Source: Scedosporium boydii (Eukaryota > Ascomycota > Sordariomycetes > Microascales > Microascaceae). From it: a stretch of 64,000 nt of DNA. The translations under genes and the position numbers were made by a program. Below the pieces are notes generated by a model, which was given only the letters and a program-made list of their open reading frames with translations, had not been told where the DNA came from and did not search any database. The stretch is taken from the NCBI GenBank assembly GCA_002221725.1, contig NJFT01000171.1, positions 1 to 64,000 of the forward strand. The letters are read 5' to 3'. Each line of letters starts with the position of its first letter. The first letter of the stretch is position 1. This document shows, one piece after another, positions 22,696-36,000 of this stretch.

Positions 22696-25600
22696 GTTTC
22701 ACGAAGACTACAAAAGGCACACGCGTCTTTCGACTGTAGAGGAGGGGGGTAGGGACAAACTGAAAGATATTCAACGAAGGCAGAAAGAGGCGAAGAGAAG
22801 AATGGATTTCAGTTTAAGTATAACCGTAATATCATTGTGAATATGTGATCAGACACAAAGACCCGCAGGCGGTGCATCTAAGGTTTGGGGGGAATGAAGA
22901 TGAAGAGGACGGCTTAGGTCAGAGTAAGAATTCGAGCAGATGCGGGAGTGCTAGGGAATAGAGAGGCAAAAATGTGTAGAAGAAGGTTGGAATATCGCGA
23001 GCTGGATAATTCTAACGAGGAAGAAGGCGGTGACGCCGGTAGGACTTTTTATGTGCCTTGCGACGATGCTCTAGAGCACAAGATGGAGCGCGGTGGAGGA
23101 GGATGGAAATGGGCAAGGAGTCATAAGAGGTCGGGTTCTGGAGCTGCACGGGCTGACAGGTGAGCGATGACTCGAAGGTTCAATTAGGCCAGAGGCGACA
23201 CCAGAAGGCCAGGATGAAGAGCAGAGTTCAAAGTAGGCTTGACATGGGGGAAGGATGAGAGAATGAGACAGGCTTAGTTGGCGAGTTGCGTGAGTTCACT
23301 GAGTTGTACTCCTGACCGGGATTTGTCGACCGGGGTGACTTGGTCCTTCCACGCCTCACGTTCACGCTCTCAAGTCGGCAGGACCAAACCGAAAATAGCG
23401 TCTGCATTGTGAAGTCAACTGTCAAGTACAAAGGTACGGGGTACCTCAGTTGTTGCTTGCATGTGGCCTGTGGCCTGGCGGGTTCAAATTGAGTGTGTTC
23501 AATGTTGAGTTGAGCCTGTTGGGTGTGGGGCGGCATTAGGCTGCCAGCTGTCACAGCATGTGGGGGGAGGCCTGGAACCCACGATTTGGTACACTCCAAC
23601 GACCTGCGTAATTTACCTCAGTAGGGGGCTTGGACCTCCAGTCAAGATCGTACGGTAAGAACAGCCACCAGCAGGATTTAGTGGGATCTGGTGGGTTCCC
23701 CAGCACCATCAGGGATGTTGCAGCAATTGAAGTGTGCCATCGTCGGTGGTTTCGTTGACTGACCGGTTGATCAATTGATTGATGTCATCGGAGGGTCTCT
23801 ACAGGGCTGAGTCGAGACCACAGGCCACCGCAGGATCAGGGTAATTCAACGTTGAACCTCCAACAATAATCGCTTGCACGACGTGCCGCGACGTGACACC
23901 CTTGAGCGTTGACGACTAAACTACTATGACACATCTCGCCGAGACCGAGACCAACCAACTTGCTCGACTCGCCATTGATCTTCTTCTCTGCCATTCTCCA
24001 ATCCTCTTTCCAAGGCAGCAGTCCGGATCCAAGCAACACCCCGGAAAGGGCTGAAGAGACAATGAGTCAAAAAAAGGGAACATCTCGAACCCTGCCCGTG
24101 TCACAATGGAACCACAGCCTACGCCCTACGCCCTACGCCCTACACCCCTCGCCCTACGCCCCTACGCACGCCCTTCTCAGATGCATCAAACGCAGAAGTC
24201 GACCATCATTGGGCTCTTCAACTTTGATTCCATTCAGGATCCACTGATCTGGTATATTCCCTTTTCAACTATGTATTTGGTATCTAGGCAGACCCTGCCA
24301 ATCACCCCATCGTGGCATAAAAATCATCTCCCCCTCTTGTAGCTCCTACGTTTGCATCTTCCCGTTATTCATTGCTCTCCCATGCTTCGATTCAGCTTTA
24401 TTCCGTCGTCTCTTTCCCCTCTCTCTTTTCTCTCCACGTCATCTTCTTTCCAATCATTTTCTGGACTTTCGTTTTGACAAAACGTAACAAGTCCATCGGA
24501 CCTTTCGTTTTGCATAAAGGTAACACAAAGAGAAAACAAAAAGGTCAAGGATACATGAGAACTTGACATAGGAAAAGTGAACGATTTCAACCCCGCGCCC
24601 CCCTCTCGCCCGACCCCTTTCCAGTCACAAAGGAAACAGAAACAAAAATCAAAGACTCCCCTCCAGTAACCCCGTGTAAGACATCAAGATATTTTCCGAA
24701 ACAAAAGGGTAAACATGAAGGCAAAACGTAGACAAACGAATAGAAACGACCAAGTCGTCTGGAGCTTTCCGCGGTCTCATCTCTTTTTCTCTTTCTCCAC
24801 ATCGCCTCGTGAGCAGTGAGCCGTGAACCGGCAGCGCCTAGAGGGAACCCGACGCACTTGTTGACGTTCCTGAGCACCCTGGACCACCAAACAGCTTTTC
24901 GTCGTCGGCTGAGGTTGTTGCGGAAAAAGAAAGCCGAGAGCTACCCCAGCGAAATATAGACAAGTGCTCTCTGCTGCTGCTCAGCTACTGTCCCCTCATC
25001 ACCAGTCGCAACACTTCCGCCGTAATCATAAGCAAATCGTATCGTTAAGTCGTAATCGCAAATGTTGAATATGTCGACCGAAATCACGAATCCAACACCC
25101 CCCGGATAGAAATCGACAGAAAGTTCGCAGAAAAGAATAGTAGATTCGGCCGTCCACGTTTTTCGTTCCCGTGCTTCGCTCATCTTTCTTCAATCTTGTA
25201 GTATCGAGATTTTCTTTTTCTCATGCTCCTATTCCATCCAGCTTCGTTGAAAGTCTCGAGGGAGGATGAGAGTCATATAACGTATTTAACTGATGAATGC
25301 CCGCCGAGTCACCAGCCAGCGAATATATGTACCTGCTGGTAGTTTTTTTAAACGCAACTCGGGAAGTCATCAAAAAGAATCGAGGTAGGAAACAAAAGCA
25401 TTAATAGAAACGTCAAGAGCGTGAGAGAGAGAACCCGCTTAACGCCACTAAGACCACGGAGAAGTCGAGAGCGATCCCCGTTTTGTTCCTCCAGATCATA
25501 GGTATATCCTTCGCAATAGCGAGAGATTTTGTTCAAGAATGGAGCGAGGAGGAATGGAAAGTGCAACACGAAGGCGCCGTTGGATGCATGTCGTATATCA

Positions 25601-26198
25601 TGACCGCTGAACAAAAGGGAAAAAATAAGAAAAAAAAATCCATTCCGTGACTGTTGTACTGCGTCATGGTGCACTTCCTCCCCCTCGTCCATCATGTCAA
25701 CGTTTTCCTCATCGAGGTAGAAGAAGGCGGCTATGTCGAATCCGGGAATATATACAGGTGTTTTGCCACCGCCAGGATATACACATATTCGAGTCAAGAA
25801 TTGAGTGGAATGGCCACTGGAGATGCGGCTCCTAACCAAGTCTAAACTCCCATGTACCCTTCCCTACCCAGTGCCCACTTGCCATGGCCCGCGAGGGCGG
25901 TATCGTGTCGGATGTTGAATGGCCTCTGGGTAGTGACGATTGGCGTATCGGATAAGAATCAAAGTAAACCTCCCTGTCTATCATGTGTAAAACTTTCGTC
26001 GTTGTCGTTTTCCCGTACCAGCCTGCGCCTTTTCAAGGTTCTTTTCCGATAATATTTTTTTTTCTTATTTTCCAAAATCCAAAAATGCCGTGTCCCAAAG
26101 TCGTAAAACCGCGCTTCTGATGAGTGTTTTGTATTCTTCCCCTCCTGTTGTCGTTTTCAAGCCGAGAAAATGGCTTAGTTTCATCGGTGTACTCTTTC
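22696..26198. other. 3.5-kb intergenic region
   Basis: This region lies upstream of the GTPase gene and downstream of the C2H2 regulator, both on the minus strand. I see no supported gene. A degenerate CCCTACG array lies at 24118-24173. A 163-codon minus frame (25348-25839) has no family resemblance and probably falls in 3' UTR or spacer. Part of 24.4-26.2 kb may be the long 3' UTR of the regulator. Confidence 0.45.
24118..24173. repeat. Degenerate CCCTACG heptamer array
   Basis: About four perfect 7-bp CCCTACG units run into slightly altered copies (CCCTACA, CCCCTCG, CCCTACG, CCCCTACG). The unit resembles but is not the fungal telomere repeat CCCTAA. Confidence 0.9.
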
Positions 26199-29100
26199 TC
26201 ACTCGCTTGCAAGAATTGACTTCTCAGCTCGAGACAGCATATGGCTCGCATGCGTCTCAAGGCACTCGGCCATCAAGTGTATCACTGGCCAGACACCCGT
26301 CCTGAGAAGATACTTGGAAGCTAGTTGTAGAATCTTGGCAGCGTACCCCGAATAATCACCTATGCCAAATCCCAAATTGACGTTTGCACCGGCCAAATCC
26401 AAGTTGACATTCGGCTCAATCAAAGCGATAATCTCCTGCACCTTGTGAAGCAGCTTGACGTCTTCCTCTTCCAGAAGCATGATAGCTGGCACTTGCGTGA
26501 GGTCCACGTCGTCACGTCCGAGAATACCGAGGTACGGTCCGACTCGATCCTGAAGCGTAGCCACCCACTCTGCGAGCACCTGCGCACAGTCCATGATGCA
26601 CAACGATGCCTGGAGATTGAGATCGCGCCCGTTCAATTCGCCCGAGCCGACGCCGTGCTTGGCCATCGACACAAGTGACTCCGCCGCGTAGAATGCCGCC
26701 GTCCGTAGATATTTCTCCCGTCGTTGTGTTGAGGAGCTCGACGAATGCTGGGAAGCGAATTTTCCGGGAGCGGAGAAATCCTGTGGAATGGAAATCTGAG
26801 TCGCAGGGGAGTCCGCAGCACCCGAGCCGCTCATTGAAGTATCCGAAGAATCGGCGCTGTTGGCCTCGCTATTGATCTCGGGCGTATTCTCCATGAGTGG
26901 AGAAATGTCGCTGCAGCGAGCGATTTCCTCCACTACGCCATCCCAGTCACGTTTCCAAAATCTTTCCTTAGACTGGGACAGGTTGACGTAAAGCCTGACG
27001 TGTGCAATATCCAAGAGGGGAACTGAATCGACCGATAGTTCGCCGGGGCCCAGAGTGAGGTCGCCCGCTCCATTCGAACTCTTGGTCCACGCCACCTGCC
27101 ACGCCTTGAGAGCGGGTTCCACGTGCCGATGCATCGTTTCCATCTCTTCATTAGTCCAGCCCTTGTTGTGGTGCCTCTGCCTAGTCTCCCAAATGTAATT
27201 GTGGAGTGCGTTGATGAGAATGAAGCACCCGAAGGAGCTAGGCTTGAGTTCGCCCTGGACGTGGTGGTGGTGGTGGTCGGAGGACGACACTCCCTGCTTC
27301 TGCTGCGTCTCGCTCGTGCGAAGGAGTTCTGATAGGGCATCGCGGAACGTCACGCGGTTGCGGTTTGCCCCCTGGATACCGCCTCGGGCTTGGAAGACGA
27401 CGGCGCTCTCAGCAGAGAAGAACTTTTCGTCGCAAGGAAGATCTAGCATAATTTCGGAGTTGGTGAGGGTTGGAGCATGGTTGTAGTACGACACCAGAAT
27501 GCTCGAGAGAACAAAGACGGCAAAGAGCGTGCGCTTCCTCTCCTCCATGCTCTTCCACCTGATCCACTCGGCTTGTTCATCGGATTTGGACTTGATGGCG
27601 GCGTTCCACGCCGCGTCATCGCTCATCATGGTATCATGACTCTCGGCTTCTACTCTGGTCTGTCGGAGGAGGTCAGCACCCTGGGCAAGACTAACGAGGG
27701 CTGCGGAGTGGGTCGAAGCGATCTCGCTCGCCGTCTTGTCGCCACAGTTGTGCCCATAGACCACATTCAGGAGCATTGCCTGGACGAGCCAGACAGGAGT
27801 ATGTGTTGCATTCTCTTGCGGCTGAGCGGTTACGTCCGATCCGGGAGTACGAAGACAATCGGCCTTTCTCACGTCGGCCTTTCGCCGCTCCTCGAGATAC
27901 TGCTGAACCATCTTCTTCGCCATTTCGAATAGCTCTCTTGACTGGGCGTGGTGATCCATTTCGTATAGCGCGCCAATGGCGGCCATCGAAAGGATAAGGC
28001 ACCCGCTACCGGCGACTCCCCCGGTGCGTCCATTTACAGGGGATGAGGAGGTAGGCACGTCGAACGACAGTGTCGGGATGTGGAGGAATGGGAGATGAGG
28101 GTGGAAGTAACGGAGGTAGGCACCGACATACCGCTGAAGATCTTGGGTGCTCGGGAGGTTCTTTGCATTGTCAGGAACGTTCACCGGCGACGTCTGGAAT
28201 TGGGGCGAGAGGGGAGACCCCGGCGCCTGAAGCGAATGAGAATGCGAATATTTACGGCCGAAGCTAGGCCGCTGGTTGAGCGCGTTTACGATGGCGTTTC
28301 GGGTGGCTTCGGTAATAGTCGGAGACGTGGCGGCTTGTTGATTGCCGCCGCCGCCACCACCGACGCCGTTAAGAGATGTTGGCGTCTCCGGAGCGGTGGT
28401 GAAGGAGAGGGCTTGGTTGAGGTTCTGCGATGTGGTGATGCCGTTGACGAGGGTTGGGCTTAGAGAAGTCAGAGACGAAGGCGGGGTGGAAAAGTAGGTG
28501 TCATTGAGTTTCTGCGACGTGGGTTGAGGCGAAATCGGAGAGCCATTCATGAGATCCGGAAACACAGAACCGTTGAGGTCCAAAGCGAACGGGTTGGGCA
28601 TCTGAGGAGGGCCCATTGACGTAGGCTGCCACATGGAGCTCGTGCCAACCGGGGCAGGGTGGTTGGAACCGTCCAGCATGACATCACTAATGCCGCTCTG
28701 GCTTGTGGTGCTGATGGCGGAAGGGCTCGATCCGTCCACGGCATTTTCGTTGGCGTGGAAGGACATCTGGTGCTCGAATCCGCTTAGCCAGTCAATGGTA
28801 TCATCGAAATGCTGGCTTGCCGAGAGGTCATGAAGCCCATGAGGGAATGGGGAAGTCGGGTCCAGAGCCATGGATTGAGGCGAGTCGTTGTAGTGGAGGG
28901 CATTCGGGTTAATAGTCGATCCCTGAGTACCAAACAGTAGCCCCTCAAAGTCGAAGTCGTTGCTGAACGGCATAGGAGGCGCAGTTCGGAGGCCGCCGCC
29001 AAAGTCGATCTGGTTGAGCTGGTTGGTCTCAAGCTTGGGGAGGCCGTGGGTATTGATACCGCGCTGGCCCATAGCGACCGACATGCCACCAAATAAGTCC

Positions 29101-29748
29101 ATATTGTGGTGAAGGGTGGTCAGGCCAGCAAGACTGGGGTGCCGGTTGTGGCCAGGAATAGCCCTGGCAACGGAGGCATTGGCGGCGGCAAGCATCGACA
29201 CATCGACGTGACTGATGGTGTTGGCCCTGGGCCTCATTGAGGCTGCATTCGCGGCGGCGGTGGCGGCGGCATTCGGGCCAGCGATACTGTTCTTGCGAGC
29301 TCGGCTCTGAACGGGGTTAGCGCCTGCGGCGCTCTCTCGGCGATTGCGCGGACGCGACGAGGGGGTCGTGGTCTGGTGAAGCTTCTGTTGATGCCTCAAC
29401 AGGAGATCTCGGCGGGCGAAGCATCTCGTGCACTCGGGGCAAGCAAAGGGCTTTTCCTTTGTGTGCGAGCGCTCGTGGCGCTTCAAATGCTCGAGACGGG
29501 CAAATGAACGCTGGCAAGTAGCACAGACATGAGGACGAGGCTTGTCCGTCTTTGGAGGGGGAAAATTGGCGGCAGGAGTCTTGGTCGTATTCACAGTGAT
29601 GGTGGAAGCTATAATTCGGCAAGGCAACAGTGGTTAGTTTCTACAACGAATTTGCGTACTCAACAGAGAGCGCGATAGCGAGAGAGTGCCGAAGCATAGG
29701 AGTAGGAGGATTAAATTTCATTGGCACAACGCGTATCGCATTGGGCTA

Positions 29749-29792
<44 letters not shown>

Positions 29793-30017
29793 GAGAAGAA
29801 GATAAAAAAGAAAGAAGCTCGTGCTGTCCAGAGGGGTAGAAAACTCTCAATGTCTCATACCAGTCTCCTCGGCAGTGCCAGCGGTGTTGGTGTTGGTGGT
29901 TGTGGGAACAGTGATGGGAGGGGTTACGGGACTCCCCGACGCACCATTGGGCGAGGTAGTCGTGTTGGGCATCGTGGGAGTTTTGTCAATATTGACGCCG
30001 CTGTCGTTCATGGTCAT
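26199..30017 (-). CDS. AmdX/Adr1-type C2H2 regulator with fungal TF domain
   Basis: Exon 1 is 30017-29861 and exon 2 is 29608-26199, giving 1188 residues; an ATG two codons in (30011) is an alternative start. The intron has a GTATGA donor and a CTAAC branch and TAG acceptor, and it joins codon g|ct in frame. Two C2H2 fingers lie at about 79-133. The second has the [12 protein letters not shown] sequence and the linker T-K-E-K-P-F typical of Adr1 and Aspergillus AmdX, which regulate acetamide, ethanol or fatty-acid use. Residues 135-540 are Ser/Asn/Gln/Pro-rich, likely activation and phosphorylation segments, with a poly-Gly stretch. The fungal-specific regulatory region starts near 545 ([13 protein letters not shown]) and runs to the C-terminus. 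It is a nuclear DNA-binding protein; its target genes cannot be told from here. Confidence 0.9.
29752..29788. repeat. 37-nt homopolymer in the regulator's first intron
   Basis: An uninterrupted run of 37 A on the plus strand becomes a U37 tract in the pre-mRNA of the C2H2 regulator. It sits inside the 252-nt intron (29860-29609), upstream of the branch site. Confidence 0.97.
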
Positions 30018-33000
30018 GATGGGCAAATATATCAATCGGGAAAATCGAGAGGAGCAGGAATTCGCGGAGGCTCTCTCTCGGCGTCGGCGGGGGGTGCGAT
30101 GTGGGAGGTGGGAGGTGAGGCGAGGCGACGAAAGAGCTTTGGTGTTGGGTGTTCGTGGGCGGATGTCGTTGGTCGTTCAAAGCGGTTACGCCTGGCAAAT
30201 GCGGGAGGAGAGGGGTCGAGCGAGCTCGCAACAGCTAAGGGGCGAACGAGAGGACAAGAGGGAGAGAGGAAGCTTCGAGACCGCGAATAGCATAACTATT
30301 CGACGTTCTGAAGCTGGCTAATTGACGTCGAGTGCGATCTTGTTGCGAGATTCGTACGATGTCGACCTGTCGAAGCAATTGCTGCTTGGAGAGAGGTAAA
30401 GAAAAGAGAGGAGGAAGAGGTTTTGGGAGGGCTCTGGTGGGCGGCGGCTATGGCAGAGTGGTGTGGTCCCGTCTTAGTACGTACGTGGGAGAGTGGTGCG
30501 TGGTGTGGTGGGATACAATGAATGGAGCAGTATGAGTGTATGAGTATGCAATAGTACCTTCGTAGTGTAGTAGCAGTAATTGAAGCAAGTAGGGAAGGCA
30601 CAGGCTGGAAGGACTGGTCCCATTACATTACGAGTTTGTGTGCGAAGTACTTCGTACTGGTACTCTTGCTGGGAATGGTACCTTGTACCGGCGCTGGTAC
30701 ACAAGTACAATGAATCGACTTAATACTTCGCAGGAGGGCACCAACTGATCATGCCGAGGCCATTCTAGGAAACCAGGGTGCCATCGGCGAGAATCCGCAG
30801 TCCCTCTACCTCCAAGACAAGGATCCACCGTTGCTAGGTTGCAGTGAGCGGAGGTATCGGTACAATGGATGCCAATTTCATTGCGGATGTACGAAAGTAT
30901 TAGTCGTGCCCGTCCTGTACTTCGTACCTTCCTACAGTCTATGCAAAGTACCCCGGTACGGTGGTACTCTGGTGGATTTGACGATTTGACTGGACAGGAT
31001 AGTACTGTGGCGAGAAAGTAGATTGCACAGTGTGGATAGGATAAGTCAAGTGAACATTGAACTGGAAATTGGAGCCCTGAAGCCTGGCGCCTGGGGCGAT
31101 GCTCGGAGCAGTCACTACTCCGGAGTAGCAATAGTCACACCACTAGCCTTTTCTTCAGGCGTTTGGGAACGAGAAAGAGCCGACGGAGGCGAGAACGGAG
31201 ATACAATCCGCCCGTGGAAAAATGGCCATGAACGAAAGTAGTTTACCCAAGCAAGAATTAAAGCGAAAGCTAAGAGGCAATCGAGTTGCAAACTCAAATC
31301 GAAGAGCCGTGACCAGAGTATCCTAATTATAATGCGCTGAGGACGCAGGATCCGAGAGATCAAGACCCCAGGCAATGCGATTGCCCTATTCAGAGCCTGG
31401 TGTTCTCTCGAGACTGTGTGAGGCAGTGCGAGAGAACCAAGTTTTGCTCGGATCCCTCAGCACAAGTATGAGTACGAAGTACTCCGTACACTCCATTGAT
31501 TGATTGATTCAGGTTTCCAGCAATCCCTTAGTTCGTTGGTGCCACAACCCTGCACTTTGTATGTTGGTTCCTCGACGGCCCTTGATCTTGGATGCTGATA
31601 TATCATCGGGATGGATCCAGACCGACGTGCTTCTTGGTGCTCCATGAATGTCAAATGACAAAGAGGATCCCGTTTCTTGTGAGGTTATGTTTGATCTGTT
31701 TTCCCGCTCAATTTCCTCCGGCTGGCGCGCCAAACTGGAACGGGGGGCATGGCTGGCTGATGGGAGTGGAAATTAAAGATCCTGGGGGGGCTTGGTTCGG
31801 CGTTTCGCCTGGCTTTACTTGAGTCGAGGCTACAGCCACTGTCCATAGAGCCGGAGAACTAGTGGCACACCAGACCAAGTAGCCTATTTGCCATTCTACG
31901 AGGACCAACATTTGGACTCGGTGAAGTTTGTCTGTACCCGCGAGCCTCTGCCGGGTTTGGAGAAGCGTTTCTTCGCATTGGGCAGAGACGGCAGTTCTCT
32001 GGTGGCGATTAGCAACTTCCTCTTTTTTGCCCTTGTCTTTGGCTTGGTTGGTTGAGTTACCTCGATCTGGGAAGGCATCAGAGCCAAGGTGTGTGGACTT
32101 GCAACATCGCCAGGTACAAGTATACTCAAACAGTCAATTGTAGATGCGATGCATGTCTTCATATTCTGTCTGAGGTTGATATTGCTCATAAGCTAGGGCC
32201 ATAGACGTTATTGATACCAGAGTTGATGACAACTTTCCTGAGATTTAAGTAGCCTCCTTTGAGACCGGAAAAGACTCCGGGATATCAAGATATCCGAATT
32301 TCAGGAAGTAAGAAGCCTTCTGAGAATGTGGATGCCACATCAGACTGCCCAACTTGGGCGAAAGCTCCGAGTCTAGCATCCCATCTTCCAAAAGTATCAT
32401 GGCACGCTCTGCTCGGTGAGCTCGATAATAGACGGCGTTATAATACCACTTCCGGATTCCAAATCGGGACATTCATCGTTGCGAGCGTTGATTTCATCGA
32501 GTACTCCGTAGTCCTTTATGATTCTATGCGATAACGCATGCTACTCATAGCTTGCAATTTGTATGAAGCCTCTTTCCCATCGTTTCTTTCCAGCATCCCG
32601 AAACCACATTTGGGCGTGCGTCCGACTGGCCCAAAATGTTCTCTCAGAAAACCTCCGAAATTCATCAAAGATGTCCTTGGCGTCTTGCCAAGTTTCCAAG
32701 TCCGATTGCCACTTTTCATTTTCTTTTCTCTTATATTTTTCCTTGCGTCTTTATGCCGCCTTTGTGGATTCAAGTCCCATGCAGTCCCGTTTCTACAGCA
32801 TGAGCAGATGCCAGAACGCACACAAAGGGTCTCTCTACCCTATCCGCCTCATACGAAGTGAAAAGGCAGCGATGACTGTGTGTGTTCCTAGCATTCCCGC
32901 ACAGTAGCATCGGACACCGAGATCCAATCTCGCGTCCTTGAGTAGGAGACCGGAATAAGGCCTAAAGAGTGCACATGGACACACGTATCGTCTCATACAA

Positions 33001-36000
33001 GACAGCTATCTCACGTAGCCGCATGCGCATAAACTAACTAACATCAACATCCTCTTGCCATATCCACAGACAACCCACTACGATCATCGTCGTCGGACAG
33101 ACACGGTACAGGTATGGAGCTAGCCCCGTCTCAAGATCCCCCACGCGCTCCTGATGACTCGACAAGCTCAATCAATGGGCAGTTGCACTGGTGAGCTCTG
33201 ACAAGGAACTTGAGACGTGATTGAACCACTCACGGTTCCCAGTTCTGCCTGTTTCCGAACTTAGCGCCCTGCAGGGAAGGACCAAATTATGACAGTGGGC
33301 TGGCACTGTGCTCCCAGAGCAGCAGGTCGCAGGCATGCTCAGCATATCGCAGCTCTGTGAGGTACGAAGTAAAGCCCAAGGACTTCCAATGCCAGGAAGG
33401 CAAGCCTCTCATTCCGTTTAGTTGCCGTCGCTGACCCGCGATATTTGCCCCCGATCGCGGTCATCAGACTCATCAAATCACTCAAGCCGGCGCTGGGGAG
33501 TTTGTTGGGAAAACACCATGCCATTGCAAGGCAGAGGCCCATCTTCTTACTTCATAAGCTACACTAGCCAGTCCTCCTTGTCAACTGATTGTTCGAGTTG
33601 CAACGTCCGTCACAATTCATGGGTCAGTGATTAGTCGATGAAACAGTCCAGTGCACTGCACATCGGGCTACCTGCATCTCAAGAGCAACACTCCCATTGG
33701 TACAGCATCTCGGAACCTCAACTAGAGTGGCAACCTACTGCATGACACACTGCTGTGGCAGTAGCCCGTACGCATACATTACAGCCAGGCCAGACCAGGC
33801 CAGGCCAAGCCAGGCCCAGCAGATGCATATGAAGTAAATTCCTTTCACATCGTACGCCGCGAGATTGACGATATTGTTCAAAGCCCTTTTATACCTTCTC
33901 GAAAGCTTTCATCAGGAGTAAAAAGGAGCGGACTCCAACTACTAGGTAGCCGCCGCGGAAAACCCACACGAGGTTTCCATGGTCTTTCCCTTTCGCTCAA
34001 CCTAAAAGCACTCAAACGCCTCCGTCGAATTTCAAGTCCAAGTTAACATTAGCGCCCCACCAAGAGAAACCGGGCGCGAAAGCCTCCGTGGACTAACCGT
34101 ACCAATCTCTAGCCACGTCGCTCACGGAAAGGGAAACGCAGATGCTTGTACGAAGTACAGGCTACGAACTGTACCTCGGACAACAGGCCAATTAGACATC
34201 GTTTTCCCGTCATCTAGAAGCGGAAAGAAGAAAAAAACCGGGGCTTCGACAGTGAATCGCTCATGGTTGACTCACACTCGACAAAAATCGAAGGCTTAAC
34301 TCAAACTATGAAGTAGCGCGTGAGAGTCTGAAGAAATGATGATAAATAAAAAATAATAGAAATAAAAAAGAAGCCAGACCGCCAGATTGTTATCCAGCCA
34401 GTAGAGCCGAGTCGTCACGAAGCTTGGATCATGGACCGTGATAGGATGCTGGGTTTAGGTGGTACAAAACCTGTCACATCCTATTGAGCAAGAATACGAC
34501 TTGCAACAACGGTGAATGACCGAGCCTGACTCGATCTGGAAGGGATATGATATAACACGGACTTGAGGGTGCGCCCCCTTTCTTTATTGGTACAGTTTTG
34601 CATCGTAAGGCTAACTTGAATTGAGCATCGAGAAATGAGAGATGGGCAATAGTGCCAGCCCAGTCCAGGAGTTCAAGTCGCAATTGTAGGTAGTGTAAGT
34701 GTACTTCGTACTTGGAGGCTGTCGCCATCAATGTGTCCCTCGGTACTCGTACCTGCCCCACCATCATCACCTCAAATCAATTGATCTTTGGCGGGGGGAA
34801 ACGGCTCTGGATGTGTTTCAACATCAATTGATCAATCAAGATGAACGAGTTTTAACACCAGGACTCTCTGGGCGCAGAAGCAGAGTGGAGCGATCACTTC
34901 CCATTCGTCCCCGTTGTAGTAAACTACTACGATGATCCAACTACTATTTTTTTTTTCGGCGTGAGTTCGCTCCCCGAATCACTCGGCATCATCGATACTG
35001 CCGCGCTGAGATTGTTGTTAGCGTGGGGTAAACTTTGACTCTGCCTCAGTAGAGTCTCCAAGCCCAGATGACGTCCAAGCCCGGCCCCACTGAACTGCAC
35101 AGGAGTTCGACGCTGCAGATGTCAGTGTAAAAATGGCGATACGCCGAGTTAATGGGATTCGGCAATGACGAGTCAAGGACACTCGAACCTTGTCGCTCTT
35201 GTCTACGAATCAGGCACTTCCTATCACCCACTATCCGTGGTTCACGCAGCTGACAGCGCTCTGTCTGAAGGATATACTTGTACGTATGTCTGTAAGAGGG
35301 CGGCACTGTCGATCGAATGGCATAATCGGGTCGGCTTCGGAACGAAATCCCGACACACCCACTCCACCAAGTTTCAACAAGCACGCCTGCTGCCAGGCTC
35401 ATCGTTCTTTTTTCTCTGGCCAGGGCCTTATAGTGATCCTCCTGACGAGGCGTTCTCCCGTCTCGCGGTGAAGGATTGTCCTCAAGGCGAATACCGACCA
35501 CCCGGGCTCGACACGAGTCCCCACAGTGGAGAGCTTCCTCTCCGTTTTACACCAACTCGTGCTATCTCTAGGTGCCGATTGTGCGCCTCTTGTATAGCGG
35601 TCTCGAAATACTTCGTAAATGCCCTACGTTGGGCTCTGAGAGAGCCTTGCGCTATGTCCGCTCTATAGTGTACTTTGGAGTGGAGCCAAAGATACAACAG
35701 AATACTTTTAGAATCTGACCTCTTTGCGATAGTGACTTTCGTTGACGTTCAAGCCGGTGGTAGCCTAACATCAAACAGCACACAGTGCTGGCATTAGGAT
35801 GGAACACCCACACTTCTTCTTCATATGTACGAAGTACACCTGAGCTAAGCTCTGTGCTTATTAATAATACTCATGACATCTGCATCTCTGAAATATGTCA
35901 ACCAGCGGTTTCGGAACCCGCAGAATAAGTCTAATGCATCGGGTAGCCTCCGATATTCAGACCGCATATCCCTTGGTTCGCGCGATACTTTGCGTTAGAT

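Noticed and set aside
25348..25839. 163-codon minus-strand frame
   Set aside because: It has no recognisable domain and sits in probable 3' UTR or spacer of the C2H2 regulator.
35170..35200. tRNA-like T-arm (TTCGA flanked by partial complementarity)
   Set aside because: The stem does not pair with a 7-nt loop and no acceptor or anticodon arm follows. Similar TTCGA sites at 24085 and 38570 also fail.
35046..35668. Two overlapping frames of about 150-170 codons on opposite strands
   Set aside because: Neither has a domain, a convincing start context or consistent codon preference.
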